Both the position numbers and the translations under genes were made by a program. Below the pieces are notes generated by a model, which was given only the letters and a program-made list of their open reading frames with translations, made no database searches and had not been told where the DNA came from. 27,026 nt of DNA from JAVDCA01 sp036491235 (GTDB lineage Bacteria > Pseudomonadota > Alphaproteobacteria > Rhizobiales > Xanthobacteraceae), in NCBI GenBank assembly GCA_036491235.1, contig DASXCK010000379.1, positions 1 through 27,026 of the forward strand, written 5' to 3'. Positions 7,913 to 15,869 of the stretch are shown here, in pieces (positions within the stretch are counted from its first letter, which is position 1; every line of letters begins with the position of its first letter).

Positions 7913-8659
7913 ATGACCGATCAAGCCTTTGGTCGCCGCGATTTTCTCAAGACCGCCGTGGTCGGCGGCGCCGCAGCGGCAGCGACCGGTATCCAGGAGG
8001 CGCAGGCCCAGCAGCCGCCCGCTGCCGCCACACCGCCCGCCACCGCGCCGGCTGCTGCGGCTGCACCCGCAGCGGCGCCACCCGCGACCTACGAATTCCT
8101 CAATCTCGAAGAGGCCGCCTTTGTCGAGACGCTGGTCGACCACATGGTGCCGGCCGACCGTCTGAGTCCGAAAGGCACTGACCTCGGCATCAACATCTAT
8201 ATCGACCGCGCGCTCGCCGGCGCCTGGGGCAAGGGCGACCGGCTCTACCTCCAGGGCCCGTGGAAACGGGGCGTGCCCAACCAGGGCTATCAGCTGCCGC
8301 TCACGCCCGCCGAGCTCTATCGCGCCGGCATCGCGGCGACCAATGCACATTGCCGCAAGATGTTCGGCAAGCTTTTCGACCAGCTCGACGCGGCGCAACG
8401 CGAGCAGGTGCTGGTCGGGTTGTCGACCGGCAAGATCACCTTCGATGACGGCCTGCCGGCGCGTACCTTCTGGGGCACGGTCTACCAGACCGTACAGGAA
8501 GGCATGTTCGCCGACCCGATCCACGGCGGCAACCGCGACAAGGCCGCCTGGAAGATGCTCGGCTTCCCGGGCGCCATCGCGGTCAATCGCGAGCACATCG
8601 TGCAGTATCGCGACAAGCCGTTCCCCAACAACCCGGTCGGCATTGCCGATCTGAGCTGA
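7913..8659 (+). CDS. Gluconate 2-dehydrogenase subunit 3-like protein (Tat-exported gamma subunit)
   Basis: This 248-residue protein begins with a twin-arginine signal (GRRDFLKTAVVGG, Arg8-Arg9) followed by an Ala/Pro-rich linker to about residue 60, then the subunit-3 fold (FLNLEEAAFVETLVDHMVPADRLSPKGTDLG). In characterised gluconate, 2-ketogluconate and FAD-glucose dehydrogenases this small subunit is needed for export and maturation of the flavoprotein, which itself lacks a signal. The same division of labour is expected here. The start is the ATG at 7913 with GGGGAGGAG just upstream; the frame is open far upstream but only as a shadow of the AI-2E gene. It lies 10 bp before the GMC gene. 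Confidence 0.93.
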   Translation: MTDQAFGRRDFLKTAVVGGAAAAATGIQEAQAQQPPAAATPPATAPAAAAAPAAAPPATYEFLNLEEAAFVETLVDHMVPADRLSPKGTDLGINIYIDRALAGAWGKGDRLYLQGPWKRGVPNQGYQLPLTPAELYRAGIAATNAHCRKMFGKLFDQLDAAQREQVLVGLSTGKITFDDGLPARTFWGTVYQTVQEGMFADPIHGGNRDKAAWKMLGFPGAIAVNREHIVQYRDKPFPNNPVGIADLS

Positions 8660-8669
8660 GGGGGAAGGG

Positions 8670-10442
8670 ATGGCAACGAAGCTCAAGGAAGTCGACGTCG
8701 TCATCGTCGGGCTCGGCTGGACCGGCGGCATCATGGCAAAGGAGCTCGCCGAAGCGGGCCTCAAGGTGGTCGCGCTCGAGCGCGGCGCCATGCGCACGGC
8801 CGCCAACGACTACTCGCTGCCCGGCATCCGCGACGAGTTGCGCTACGCGATCCGCAAGGATCTGATGATGAACACGACGCGCGACACGCTCACGGTCCGC
8901 AACAATCCGTCGCAAGAAGCACTGCCGATGCGCCGGCTCGGCTCGTTCCTGCCCGGCGAAGTGGTCGGCGGCGCCGCGGTGCATTGGAGCGGTCACACCT
9001 GGCGATGGACCGACATGGAGCTGAAAGTCCGCTCCATGTACGAGCAGCGCTACGGCAAGAAGTTCATCCCCGACGATATGACGATCCAGGACTGGGGCAT
9101 CTCGTATGCGGAGCTCGAGCCCTATTACGACCGGTTCGAGTACACGGCTGCGGTCTCCGGCAAGGCCGGCAATCTGAGCGGCACCATCCAGGCCGGCGGC
9201 AATCCCTTCGAGGCGCCGCGCAAGCGCGACTATCCGCTGCCGCCGCTGAACCAGATCTTGTCCGGCGTGATGTTCACCGAAGCCGCGAAGAATGCCGGCT
9301 ACCACCCGTTCCCGCGCCCGACCGCCAACGCGTCGCAGCCCTACACCAATCCGGACGGCGCAAAGTACGGCGCCTGCCAGTATTGCGGCTACTGCCAGCA
9401 ATTCGGCTGCGAGGCGAACGCCAAGGGTTCGCCGCACGTCGCCGTCATCCCGTTCGCGCTCGCCAGCCCGAACTTCGAGCTGCGCACCCATGCGTGGGTC
9501 AACAAGGTGCTCAAGGACTCGGACGGCAAGCGCGTCACCGGCGTCACCTACACCAACGTGCTCAGCGGCGAGGAATTCGAGCAGCCCGCCGGGCTCGTGC
9601 TCTTGTGCGCCTATGCGCTCAACAACGTCCACCTCTTGCTCTTGTCGGGCATCGGCCGGCCCTACGACCCGGATACGCAACAAGGCGTCGTCGGCAAGAA
9701 CTACTGCTACCAGACCGGCGTCGGCGCGACGCTCTTTTTCGAGGGCCGCCATTTCAATCCGTTCATGGCGGGCGGCGGCACCAACATCACGTTCGACGAT
9801 TTCAACGTGAACTGGGATTTCGACCGCGGGCCGCACGGCTTCGTCGGCGCCTATAACGTCTCGGCCGGGCACAACACCGGCGCGCCGATCGCCTATCGGC
9901 CGCTGCCCGCCGGCACGCCGCAATGGGGCACCGCGTGGAAGGAAGCGCGCACGAAGTGGTACCAGGGCGCGATGGGGATCGGCGCCAGCGGCAGCGTAAT
10001 GGCGAACCGCTACAATTGGCTCGACCTCGACCCGACCTACCGCAACGCCTTCGGCCATCCGCTGCTGCGCATGACCTTCGACTACAAGGCGAACGAGCAG
10101 AAGATGGGCCAGCACGCCGCCAAGATCGTCAACGATCTCGCCAAATCGATGCAGCCGGCACACCTCAACGAGGCGAAGGCGCGCGCGTCATGGACGGTCG
10201 TGCCCTATCAGAGCACGCACAACACCGGCGGCGCCATCATGGGCACCACGCCGCACGACAGCGTCGTGAACCGCTACCTGCAGAGCTGGGATTGTCACAA
10301 TCTCTTTGTGTTCGGCGCCTGTGCGTTTCCTCACAACGCCTCCTACAACCCGACCGGCCCGGTTGGCGCGTTGACCTACTTCGCGCTCGACGCGATCAAG
10401 GGCAAGTATCTGAAGTCCCCCGGCCAACTGGTGCACGCATGA
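8670..10442 (+). CDS. GMC-family FAD-dependent sugar/alcohol dehydrogenase, catalytic subunit
   Basis: This 590-residue GMC oxidoreductase has an N-terminal FAD-binding fold (VVIVGLGWTGG at about 10-20, acidic residue in ALERG at about 35-39), and a conserved C-terminal region with HNTGG and HNASYNPTG supplying the catalytic His/Asn region. Four cysteines, Cys236, Cys239, Cys242 and Cys247 (CxxCxxCx4C), resemble the Fe-S cluster site of bacterial FAD-glucose dehydrogenase alpha subunits. It has no signal peptide and probably crosses the membrane bound to the Tat-exported subunit 3. GGGGAAGG precedes the ATG. The stop overlaps an ATG (ATGA) in the frame of the cytochrome c gene. The substrate, probably a polyol, sugar or sugar acid, cannot be fixed from sequence. 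Confidence 0.93.
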   Translation: MATKLKEVDVVIVGLGWTGGIMAKELAEAGLKVVALERGAMRTAANDYSLPGIRDELRYAIRKDLMMNTTRDTLTVRNNPSQEALPMRRLGSFLPGEVVGGAAVHWSGHTWRWTDMELKVRSMYEQRYGKKFIPDDMTIQDWGISYAELEPYYDRFEYTAAVSGKAGNLSGTIQAGGNPFEAPRKRDYPLPPLNQILSGVMFTEAAKNAGYHPFPRPTANASQPYTNPDGAKYGACQYCGYCQQFGCEANAKGSPHVAVIPFALASPNFELRTHAWVNKVLKDSDGKRVTGVTYTNVLSGEEFEQPAGLVLLCAYALNNVHLLLLSGIGRPYDPDTQQGVVGKNYCYQTGVGATLFFEGRHFNPFMAGGGTNITFDDFNVNWDFDRGPHGFVGAYNVSAGHNTGAPIAYRPLPAGTPQWGTAWKEARTKWYQGAMGIGASGSVMANRYNWLDLDPTYRNAFGHPLLRMTFDYKANEQKMGQHAAKIVNDLAKSMQPAHLNEAKARASWTVVPYQSTHNTGGAIMGTTPHDSVVNRYLQSWDCHNLFVFGACAFPHNASYNPTGPVGALTYFALDAIKGKYLKSPGQLVHA

Positions 10443-10454
10443 AAATACCCTCTC

Positions 10455-10543
10455 CGTCATGGCCGGCCTTGTGCCGGCCATCCACGTCTTCCTTGGCTCC
10501 AACAACAAAGTCGTGGATGCACGGGACAAGCCCGCGCATGACG
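10455..10543. repeat. Palindromic repeat, CGTCATGGCCGG family, containing a start codon
   Basis: An 89-bp element with ends cgtcatg / catgacg. The left hairpin is ggccggc-cttgt-gccggcc, tccacg/cgtgga arms lie in the middle, and the right arm is cggg-acaag-cccg. It sits between the GMC and cytochrome c genes, and its terminal catgacg contains the cytochrome ATG at 10538. Related copies are at 17567-17602 (left arm only) and 19118-19200. Confidence 0.85.
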
Positions 10544-10903
10544 TCGGTAATTTTCATCACGTTGATCGCCAGCCTCACCACCGCCCACGCCGCCGGCGAC
10601 CCGGCGCAAGGCGAGAAGAAGTTCGTCGAGTGCGGCGCCTGCCATTCACTCAAGCCCGGCGTCACGATGGTGGGCCCGAGCCTTTCCGGCGTCCTCGGCC
10701 GCAAGGCCGGCTCGCTGGCCGATTTCCGCTACTCGCCCGCGATGCGGCGCAGCGGCATCACGTGGAGCGCTGATACGCTCGATGCGTTCCTCGCCGATCC
10801 ACAGAAGATCGTGCCCGCCAACCGCATGCCCTATGCGGGCCTCACCGATGCGGCCGCGCGCGCCGATCTGATCGCGTATCTGGAGAAGGCGACGAAGCCG
10901 TAG
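10538..10903 (+). CDS. Mono-haem c-type cytochrome, electron acceptor of the GMC dehydrogenase
   Basis: From the ATG at 10538 this is a 121-residue protein with an ordinary signal peptide (MTSVIFITLIASLTTAHA), one haem site CGACH (Cys32, Cys35, His36), the class I segment YSPAMRRSGITW near 65-76 and probable axial Met97 in NRMPYAGL. It would take electrons from the GMC subunit to the respiratory chain. Membrane gluconate-type dehydrogenases usually use a much larger tri-haem subunit, so this is a reduced arrangement. The frame is open back to an ATG at 10439 that overlaps the GMC stop; that start would add 33 residues encoded by a palindromic repeat and bury the signal peptide, so I prefer 10538. 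No Shine-Dalgarno is obvious for either start. Confidence 0.9.
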   Translation: MTSVIFITLIASLTTAHAAGDPAQGEKKFVECGACHSLKPGVTMVGPSLSGVLGRKAGSLADFRYSPAMRRSGITWSADTLDAFLADPQKIVPANRMPYAGLTDAAARADLIAYLEKATKP

Positions 10904-10909
10904 GACGCA

Positions 10910-11029
10910 GGGTGGGCTGAGCCCTCGGGTCCTGCCTTCGACAAGCCCAAGGACAGGCTCCGCGAAACCCGTCACTTCAAATGGCCGACGCTGAGGTGAT
11001 GGGTTTCGGGCTTCGCCCCCAACCCACCC
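10910..11029. repeat. Inverted repeat, GGGTGGGC family
   Basis: Outer arms gggtggg (10910-10916) and cccaccc (11023-11029) enclose inner arms gaaacccgtcac (10964-10975) and gtgatgggtttc (10996-11007, one mismatch). The element starts six bases after the cytochrome c stop codon and fills much of the convergent spacer to the gene at 11168. The rest of the spacer, to 11167, shows no gene. Confidence 0.6.
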
Positions 11030-11167
11030 CGCATCGCTACGGTCGCAAATACACACACGGCGTCGCCGGCAATTGTCCCGACTTGCGGGCGGTCCAGGCA
11101 GGCCCGGCAAGCATGGGCGGCGTCGGTCAACGCCGCCCGTCCTGCTCGGGAACGATGGCTCGCGCGA

Positions 11168-11455
11168 CTACATCGTCCCCTTCTGCCGAATATCGTTGAG
11201 CATCTTCTCGTCGCGGAGGATGTAGAACTTGCCGCCGCTGCGGTAGATCGCGGCGCCGGCAGGCAGCGCCTGCGCGTGATCCATCATCATCTTGTGGCCG
11301 CTCTCGCTGAGCGCCATCTCGTGAAACTTGCCGTCCGCGCCCATGAACATGACGTGCCGCTCTTCCGACAGTTGAAAATCCATCGCGTGAGCGGACATCG
11401 CGCCGAGGATGCCCGCAACGGCGACAACGGCAGGAACGAGCTTGGAAATTGACAT
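11168..11455 (-). CDS. Small secreted protein of unknown function
   Basis: This 95-residue protein has a signal peptide (MSISKLVPAVVAVAGILGAMSAHA) and a mature part of about 71 residues that begins MDFQLSEERHVMFMGADGKFHEM. It is rich in Met and His (HVMFM, HEM, HKMMMDHA). I recognise no domain. Such Met/His content in a small periplasmic protein can bind copper or other metals, but nothing further supports that. The ATG at 11455 is favoured by AGGAG just upstream and by the signal peptide; the frame is open a further 12 codons. It faces the cytochrome c gene convergently across a repeat and is preceded by a 266-bp spacer. Confidence 0.7.
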   Translation of the reverse strand: MSISKLVPAVVAVAGILGAMSAHAMDFQLSEERHVMFMGADGKFHEMALSESGHKMMMDHAQALPAGAAIYRSGGKFYILRDEKMLNDIRQKGTM

Positions 11456-11625
11456 GTAACATCTCCTCTGGTTGTTGCGGCCGTCCGGCATGAACGGCCG
11501 TCGAACGCGAAGCGGCCATCCACGCCGACGCGTCTCGCAGGGGACTTACGAAACAGCGATCGACATGCGCCGTGAGCGCATAACGTCGGTATCAAGACGC
11601 GCCCGGCGACGGAAATGCTCTATTG

Positions 11626-11640
11626 CTATCGAACCGATAG
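11626..11640. promoter_or_regulatory. Short dyad, possible operator, upstream of the small secreted gene
   Basis: The dyad ctatcg-aac-cgatag has perfect 6-bp arms, in the spacer at 11456-11721 between the LysR gene stop and the small secreted protein. This spacer is less GC-rich than its surroundings here. No repeat of the dyad or matched promoter boxes were found, so an operator role is only a possibility. Confidence 0.2.
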
Positions 11641-11721
11641 ACTGTCGCTATGGCGGTCGCATCGATGCGATGCCCGCCCGGGTCATTTCCGCGGCCCGAC
11701 GCGATAGCCGTTATGAAAAAA

Positions 11722-12693
11722 CTACTTCGCTGCGGCCGCGCGCGCCCGACGCAGCGGCGACTTGGCGGCGTGCACGCTTTCGCCTTGCATCGCCGCAACC
11801 GCCAGCGCGGGCTTGCCGTTCCAGCGCTTGCGCATGGCCTCGCGCACCAGCGAGCCGGCGGCCGCGGAATACGGGCGGCCGCGGACCGTGACCAGCGCGA
11901 CCTCGCGCCAGAACTCCGGCTCGATCAGCGGCAGCGCCACCACACCCGGATGACGGGCGCTGAGCTCCGGCATGAAGCCGAAGCCCAGGCCGGCCGCCGC
12001 CATTGCCAGGATCCAGTCGTCGCGCTCGCTCTCGTAGACGGTTTCGCAGTCCGCCCGCTGCTCCTCGAAGATCCGTGTCGCCGGTGCGTCATATTCGCAA
12101 TTGATGCGCGAAAGATAGCACTCGCCGTTGAGGTCACGCACGCAGATTGCCTTGCCGCCCGCCAGCCGATGGTCCGGCCGCAGCACGATGACGTACCGCT
12201 CGCGATAGAGCGGCAGGTAATGCAAGTGCGGGTCGGGCGGCACCATCGGCGTCGCGTAGATCGCGACATCGAGGTCGCCGGCGCGCAGATCGTCCTGCAG
12301 CTTTGCGGCTGTGTCGTCGATGATCTGCAGGCGCACCATCGGATGATTGAGCTGCACCGCATGAACGAAGTCGAGGAGCTGGGTCGGCGCGATGGTGCAC
12401 ATGAGGCCGACCCGCAGCGGCACAACCTCGCGCTCGGTGAATTCGCGCGCCTTGCGACGCGCGTTCTCGGCGCCGCGATAGACCTCCTCGAGGTGCGGCT
12501 GCACGAGCTTGCCGAGATCGGTCAGGCGGGTGTTGGCGTGGTCGCGATGAAACAGCGCGCCGCCCAACTCTTCCTCGAGCATCTTGATGGCCCGCGTCAG
12601 CGACGGCTGCGTCACGTTGCACCGTGACGCCGAGCGCGTAAAATTACGCTCCTCGGCGAGCACCAGAAAATACCGGACCTGATGCATCTGCAT
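11722..12693 (-). CDS. LysR-family transcriptional regulator
   Basis: This 323-residue protein has the LysR N-terminal winged helix-turn-helix (residues 1-60: QVRYFLVLAEERNFTRSASR, then NVTQPSLTRAIKMLEEELGG), a linker helix, and a periplasmic-binding-protein-like effector domain from about 90 to 290 with the usual AGDLDVAIYA strand near 137. The last 30 residues form an Ala/Arg/Lys-rich tail beyond the usual end. It follows the MFS gene on the same strand with a 77-bp gap and could regulate that transporter. LysR proteins usually control a divergent neighbour, which is absent here, so the target and inducer are unknown. Confidence 0.95.
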   Translation of the reverse strand: MQMHQVRYFLVLAEERNFTRSASRCNVTQPSLTRAIKMLEEELGGALFHRDHANTRLTDLGKLVQPHLEEVYRGAENARRKAREFTEREVVPLRVGLMCTIAPTQLLDFVHAVQLNHPMVRLQIIDDTAAKLQDDLRAGDLDVAIYATPMVPPDPHLHYLPLYRERYVIVLRPDHRLAGGKAICVRDLNGECYLSRINCEYDAPATRIFEEQRADCETVYESERDDWILAMAAAGLGFGFMPELSARHPGVVALPLIEPEFWREVALVTVRGRPYSAAAGSLVREAMRKRWNGKPALAVAAMQGESVHAAKSPLRRARAAAAK

Positions 12694-12770
12694 GGGGGGC
12701 CCGATCGATGGCGCGAGCGCCGTGAAGTCCCGACAACGCTTCCCTACCGACCGGGCGCCTCACGTGCAAA

Positions 12771-13997
12771 TCACGCCGTCGTGGTGCGCGCGTGATCCCG
12801 CCGCAGCTTGCTGGCGCAGACCAGCGCGACCCCCATCAGGATCGCGGCCGCGGTGACGACCGTCACGGGCAGACCGACCGTCAGCAGCGCCCAGCCGTAG
12901 ACCACGGGCCCGATGGCGTTGCCGAAGAAGAACGCGGCCGAATGCATCGCCATGGCGGAGCCGCGTGCGGTCGGCGAGAGCTCGCTCGCGTAGATCTGGA
13001 TCACGCCGTGCAGCATGTAGAAGCCCAAGCCGACGAAGACGAAATCGATCGCCTGCGCGGGCCACGGCAAGCGCAGCGCGACGAGCGCAAGCGCGATCGA
13101 CATGATGGTGCCGCCGCCGATCATCAGCCACCATTCGCCGAGCCGGCCGTGCAGGATCGAGATCGAGGACGCGTAGATGACGCCGCCGCCGCCAAAGCCG
13201 CCGATCACCAGGCCCGCGATCGCGGCCCGCGTCTCGCCGGTCGCGGCGAGCAGGCCGGCCACGTAGGGGAACAGGCCGAACAGGCAGATCGCCTCGATCA
13301 TCACGGCGCCGTAGCAGATTTTTGCCAGCGGGTTGCGGAAGATCGCCGCGTAAGTCGCGGGCAGCGCGCGGATGTCGATGCGCGCGACCGCGTGCGATGA
13401 CAGTCCGCGAAATCCGATCATCGCCGCCACCACCGACAGCACCCCGAGCCCGCCCATGCCGATGAACACGCCGCGCCAGCCGATCAGGTCGGCCACCATG
13501 CCGGAGGCCGGCGAGCCCAGCACGTTGCCGAGCATGGCGGCGCCGAGCATCCGGCCGACCGCGATCTGCCGCCGCTCGACCGCGACGAGATCGGCCGCGA
13601 TCGCGACCGCGATCGGAAACACCCCACCCGCCGTGACGCCGGAGACGATGCGCGAGACGAACAGCACCGTCAGGTTCGGCGCCCACGCGCCGATCGCCGC
13701 CGACACCACCAGCACCACCAGCGACCAGGTCATCAGCTTGGTCTTGCCGAACGCGTCCGCGAGCCCGCCGAGGATCGGCTGGGTGATGGCGTAGGGCAGC
13801 GAGAAGGCGGTCGCGAGCAGCGCCACCGTGTGCGGGTCGACGGCGAAATACGTGGCGATCTGCGGCACCAATGGATCGACCGCACGCATGAACAGCGTCG
13901 TCGAGAAGATCGCGACCATCGTCAGCCCGAGCACGCGTGCGACCGACGGCTCGGCGTTGCGATTCCGATCGCGTTTTTCGCAGGCTCGCGCGTCCAT
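12771..13997 (-). CDS. MFS transporter (DHA1-like, probable efflux)
   Basis: This 408-residue protein is hydrophobic throughout, with about 12 predicted membrane helices. The conserved loop between helices 2 and 3 reads GGLADAFGKTKLM, the MFS motif A (GxLaDrxGrkxxl), and a helix-5 segment AMLGNVLGSPASG resembles the drug:H+ antiporter motif C region. A 25-residue charged N-terminus precedes the first helix. The substrate is not readable. It is followed on the same strand by a LysR regulator, which may control it. The ATG at 13997 lacks an evident Shine-Dalgarno; an internal ATG at residue 27 would fall inside the first helix. Confidence 0.93.
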   Translation of the reverse strand: MDARACEKRDRNRNAEPSVARVLGLTMVAIFSTTLFMRAVDPLVPQIATYFAVDPHTVALLATAFSLPYAITQPILGGLADAFGKTKLMTWSLVVLVVSAAIGAWAPNLTVLFVSRIVSGVTAGGVFPIAVAIAADLVAVERRQIAVGRMLGAAMLGNVLGSPASGMVADLIGWRGVFIGMGGLGVLSVVAAMIGFRGLSSHAVARIDIRALPATYAAIFRNPLAKICYGAVMIEAICLFGLFPYVAGLLAATGETRAAIAGLVIGGFGGGGVIYASSISILHGRLGEWWLMIGGGTIMSIALALVALRLPWPAQAIDFVFVGLGFYMLHGVIQIYASELSPTARGSAMAMHSAAFFFGNAIGPVVYGWALLTVGLPVTVVTAAAILMGVALVCASKLRRDHARTTTA

Positions 13998-14080
13998 GCC
14001 CGGGCGCTTTTACAGGAGCAGAGTCCTCCCGCCTAGATCAGACCGTGCGGTTAGGGTGCAGATCGGCGTCGTCTTCACCT

Positions 14081-14686
14081 TCACCGGCAAACGCGGTAGC
14101 GCAAATGCACCGCTTGCGGCGTCGCGACCGTCTCGATCATCTCCAGCGGCAGGTCGTCGGCATTGCGCTCGAACATCCGCCGGCCGTCGCCCAGCAATAT
14201 CGGCACCACGTGCAGCCGCAATTCGTCGACCAGACCGGCGGCGAGGAGCTGGCGTGTCGTATCCGCGCCATGGACCATCACGTCCTTCTCCTTGGCCAGC
14301 CGATTGGCCGCCTCGACTGCGTCCTCAACGCCCGTTGTGCAAAATGTGAACGACGACTTCCCCTTCGGGACATCGGCCGGCGGCTTGTGCGTCAGCACCA
14401 CCACCGGCAGGCCCGGAATAGGATGCGAGCCGCCCCATCCATGGGCGAGATCATAGGTGCGCCGCCCCGTGAGCAACGCGCCCGTCGTGTGGAAAAAGGC
14501 GTCGACGAGCTCGCGATTGCGCCCTTCCGGCCGCAAAAAGGTCCCTTCGTAAGGCTCCGATCCGCTCAGCAGCCAGGCGTGCAGCCGCTCGGCCTTGCGC
14601 GTGCCGAAGGGTTGCCCCGGCCGATCGTCCGGACCGACGACGAAGCCGTCAAGCGAAAGCGACATTTCCACCACTACCTTGGACAT
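14081..14686 (-). CDS. Dihydrofolate reductase-like (RibD C-terminal domain) protein
   Basis: This 201-residue protein has the RibD_C/DHFR fold: the opening beta strand VVVEMSLSLDGFV, the nucleotide-binding segment LLTGRRTYDL near 72-81, VVVLTHKP near 95, VMVHGADTTRQLLAAGLVDEL near 137-157, and ILLGDGRRMF near 163. Stand-alone members are common NAD(P)H-dependent reductases of unknown substrate and are not true DHFRs. The ATG at 14686 starts exactly before the first strand; an upstream open frame to 15004 is the antisense of the neighbouring gene. It is divergent from the metallo-beta-lactamase-fold gene across a 136-bp spacer in which I see no clear promoter boxes. Confidence 0.92.
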   Translation of the reverse strand: MSKVVVEMSLSLDGFVVGPDDRPGQPFGTRKAERLHAWLLSGSEPYEGTFLRPEGRNRELVDAFFHTTGALLTGRRTYDLAHGWGGSHPIPGLPVVVLTHKPPADVPKGKSSFTFCTTGVEDAVEAANRLAKEKDVMVHGADTTRQLLAAGLVDELRLHVVPILLGDGRRMFERNADDLPLEMIETVATPQAVHLRYRVCR

Positions 14687-14822
14687 CGAGAATGTCTCTC
14701 CTGATTGCATGGAGCCCCTGCAAGGGAGGCGTGCGCATTGTGTTTCCGGCGTGGCGAAGAGCAAGTATCCTCTCTCGGCCCTGCGGCACCCACGCCGCGT
14801 CACCGCAAGCGAGTACCGGAAA

Positions 14823-15848
14823 ATGCAGATCACGACATCATGGATGCTGTCCGCCGCATTCGGCGCAACGCTGATCCTGGCGGCGCCTGCACTCGCGGCC
14901 GACATTCCGGACGCCTGCAACAGCGATAGGGCCGGCGTGACGGGTGGGCCGCTGCCGCCGCCCTCCTCCGACACGGTCGTGATCCGCTGGCTCGGCAACG
15001 CCAATTTCGAGTTCGCCTACAAGGGCAAGGTCTACCTGTTCGATGCCTATTTCGACCGGCCGCCGCGCAGCCACGACCTCGGCTTCAAGGCCGCGGACGT
15101 CGTGAAGGCGGAAGCGATCTTCGTGTCGCACGCTCATTTCGATCATATCTCGGACATCGGACCGGTGGCGCGGCAGACGGGCGCGCCGGTCGTCGGCGCC
15201 CCCCTCTCGATCGACGTCGCGCGCAGGCTCGGCGTGCCCGAGAAGCAGCTCGTCGTCGCCAAGGGCGGCGAGAGCATGAAGTTCGGCGACGCGACCGTCG
15301 AGATCGCGCTGGCGCAGCACTCGACGATCCAGCCCGGCCTCATCGACATCTACGCGAGCCTCTACCAGAACGATGCGCCGCCCTACACCGACGAGGAGAA
15401 GAAGGAGGTTTCCCAAGTTCGGGCGCGCGGCACCTTCGATCCCAAGGTGATCACCGAGGGCACCCTCGCCTACGGACTCGTATTCCCGTCGGGCTTCAAG
15501 GCCGTGCTGATCGGCAGCGCCGGACCGATCACGCCGGGCGTGCGCGCGCTCGCCGAAAAATTAGGACCTGTCGACGTCGCGATCGTCGCCTACCAGGTGC
15601 ACGCGGTCGCCGACACGCAGATTGGCTACACATGGCCCTTCATCGAGCTGTTCAAGCCCAAGCTTTATCTGCCGGCTCACCATGACTCCAATCCGCCCGC
15701 CTGGGTCGACCTCGGCCTCGAGCCGCTGTTCGACCGCATCCGGGCAAAAATGCCCGGCACGGCGTTCCTCGCGCCGCTCTACCGTTCGCCCATCTGCATT
15801 GCGGGCGCCGGCCCCGACAAGGGAAAGGTCATTTCCTTCAAGTACTAG
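14823..15848 (+). CDS. Secreted metallo-beta-lactamase-fold protein
   Basis: This 341-residue protein has a signal peptide (about 1-26, ending ALAAD) and a beta-lactamase-like metallohydrolase domain resembling the UlaG/L-ascorbate-lactonase branch: IRWLGNANFEF near 54, the metal motif SHAHFDHISD (His103, His105, Asp107, His108), His166 in AQHSTIQ and a late His pair at 286-287 (PAHHDSN). The position that usually carries the bridging Asp reads IGSAGP at 230-235, with no Asp, so metal binding may be altered. The substrate is unknown; it need not be an antibiotic. The ATG at 14823 is chosen for the signal peptide. It precedes the Pit gene by 84 bp. Confidence 0.88.
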   Translation: MQITTSWMLSAAFGATLILAAPALAADIPDACNSDRAGVTGGPLPPPSSDTVVIRWLGNANFEFAYKGKVYLFDAYFDRPPRSHDLGFKAADVVKAEAIFVSHAHFDHISDIGPVARQTGAPVVGAPLSIDVARRLGVPEKQLVVAKGGESMKFGDATVEIALAQHSTIQPGLIDIYASLYQNDAPPYTDEEKKEVSQVRARGTFDPKVITEGTLAYGLVFPSGFKAVLIGSAGPITPGVRALAEKLGPVDVAIVAYQVHAVADTQIGYTWPFIELFKPKLYLPAHHDSNPPAWVDLGLEPLFDRIRAKMPGTAFLAPLYRSPICIAGAGPDKGKVISFKY

Positions 15849-15869
15849 GGACGGGGCCGGCCCTCGGGC

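Noticed and set aside
6797..8659. A 620-codon frame that appears to fuse an Arg/Ala-rich protein to gluconate dehydrogenase subunit 3.
   Set aside because: The first part is a shadow of the AI-2E gene. The real start at 7913 has a strong ribosome-binding site and a Tat signal.
8583..10163. A 526-codon open frame on the minus strand opposite the GMC gene, and similar long antisense frames (for example 16128-17390, 21855-23066, 23063-24247).
   Set aside because: They are mirror frames of clear genes in very GC-rich DNA. Their translations are Arg/Ala/Asp/His-rich, match no family and lack ribosome-binding sites.
14687..15004. An N-terminal extension of the DHFR-like protein into the neighbouring divergent gene.
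   Set aside because: The extension is antisense to the metallo-beta-lactamase-fold gene, and the conserved fold starts exactly at the ATG at 14686.
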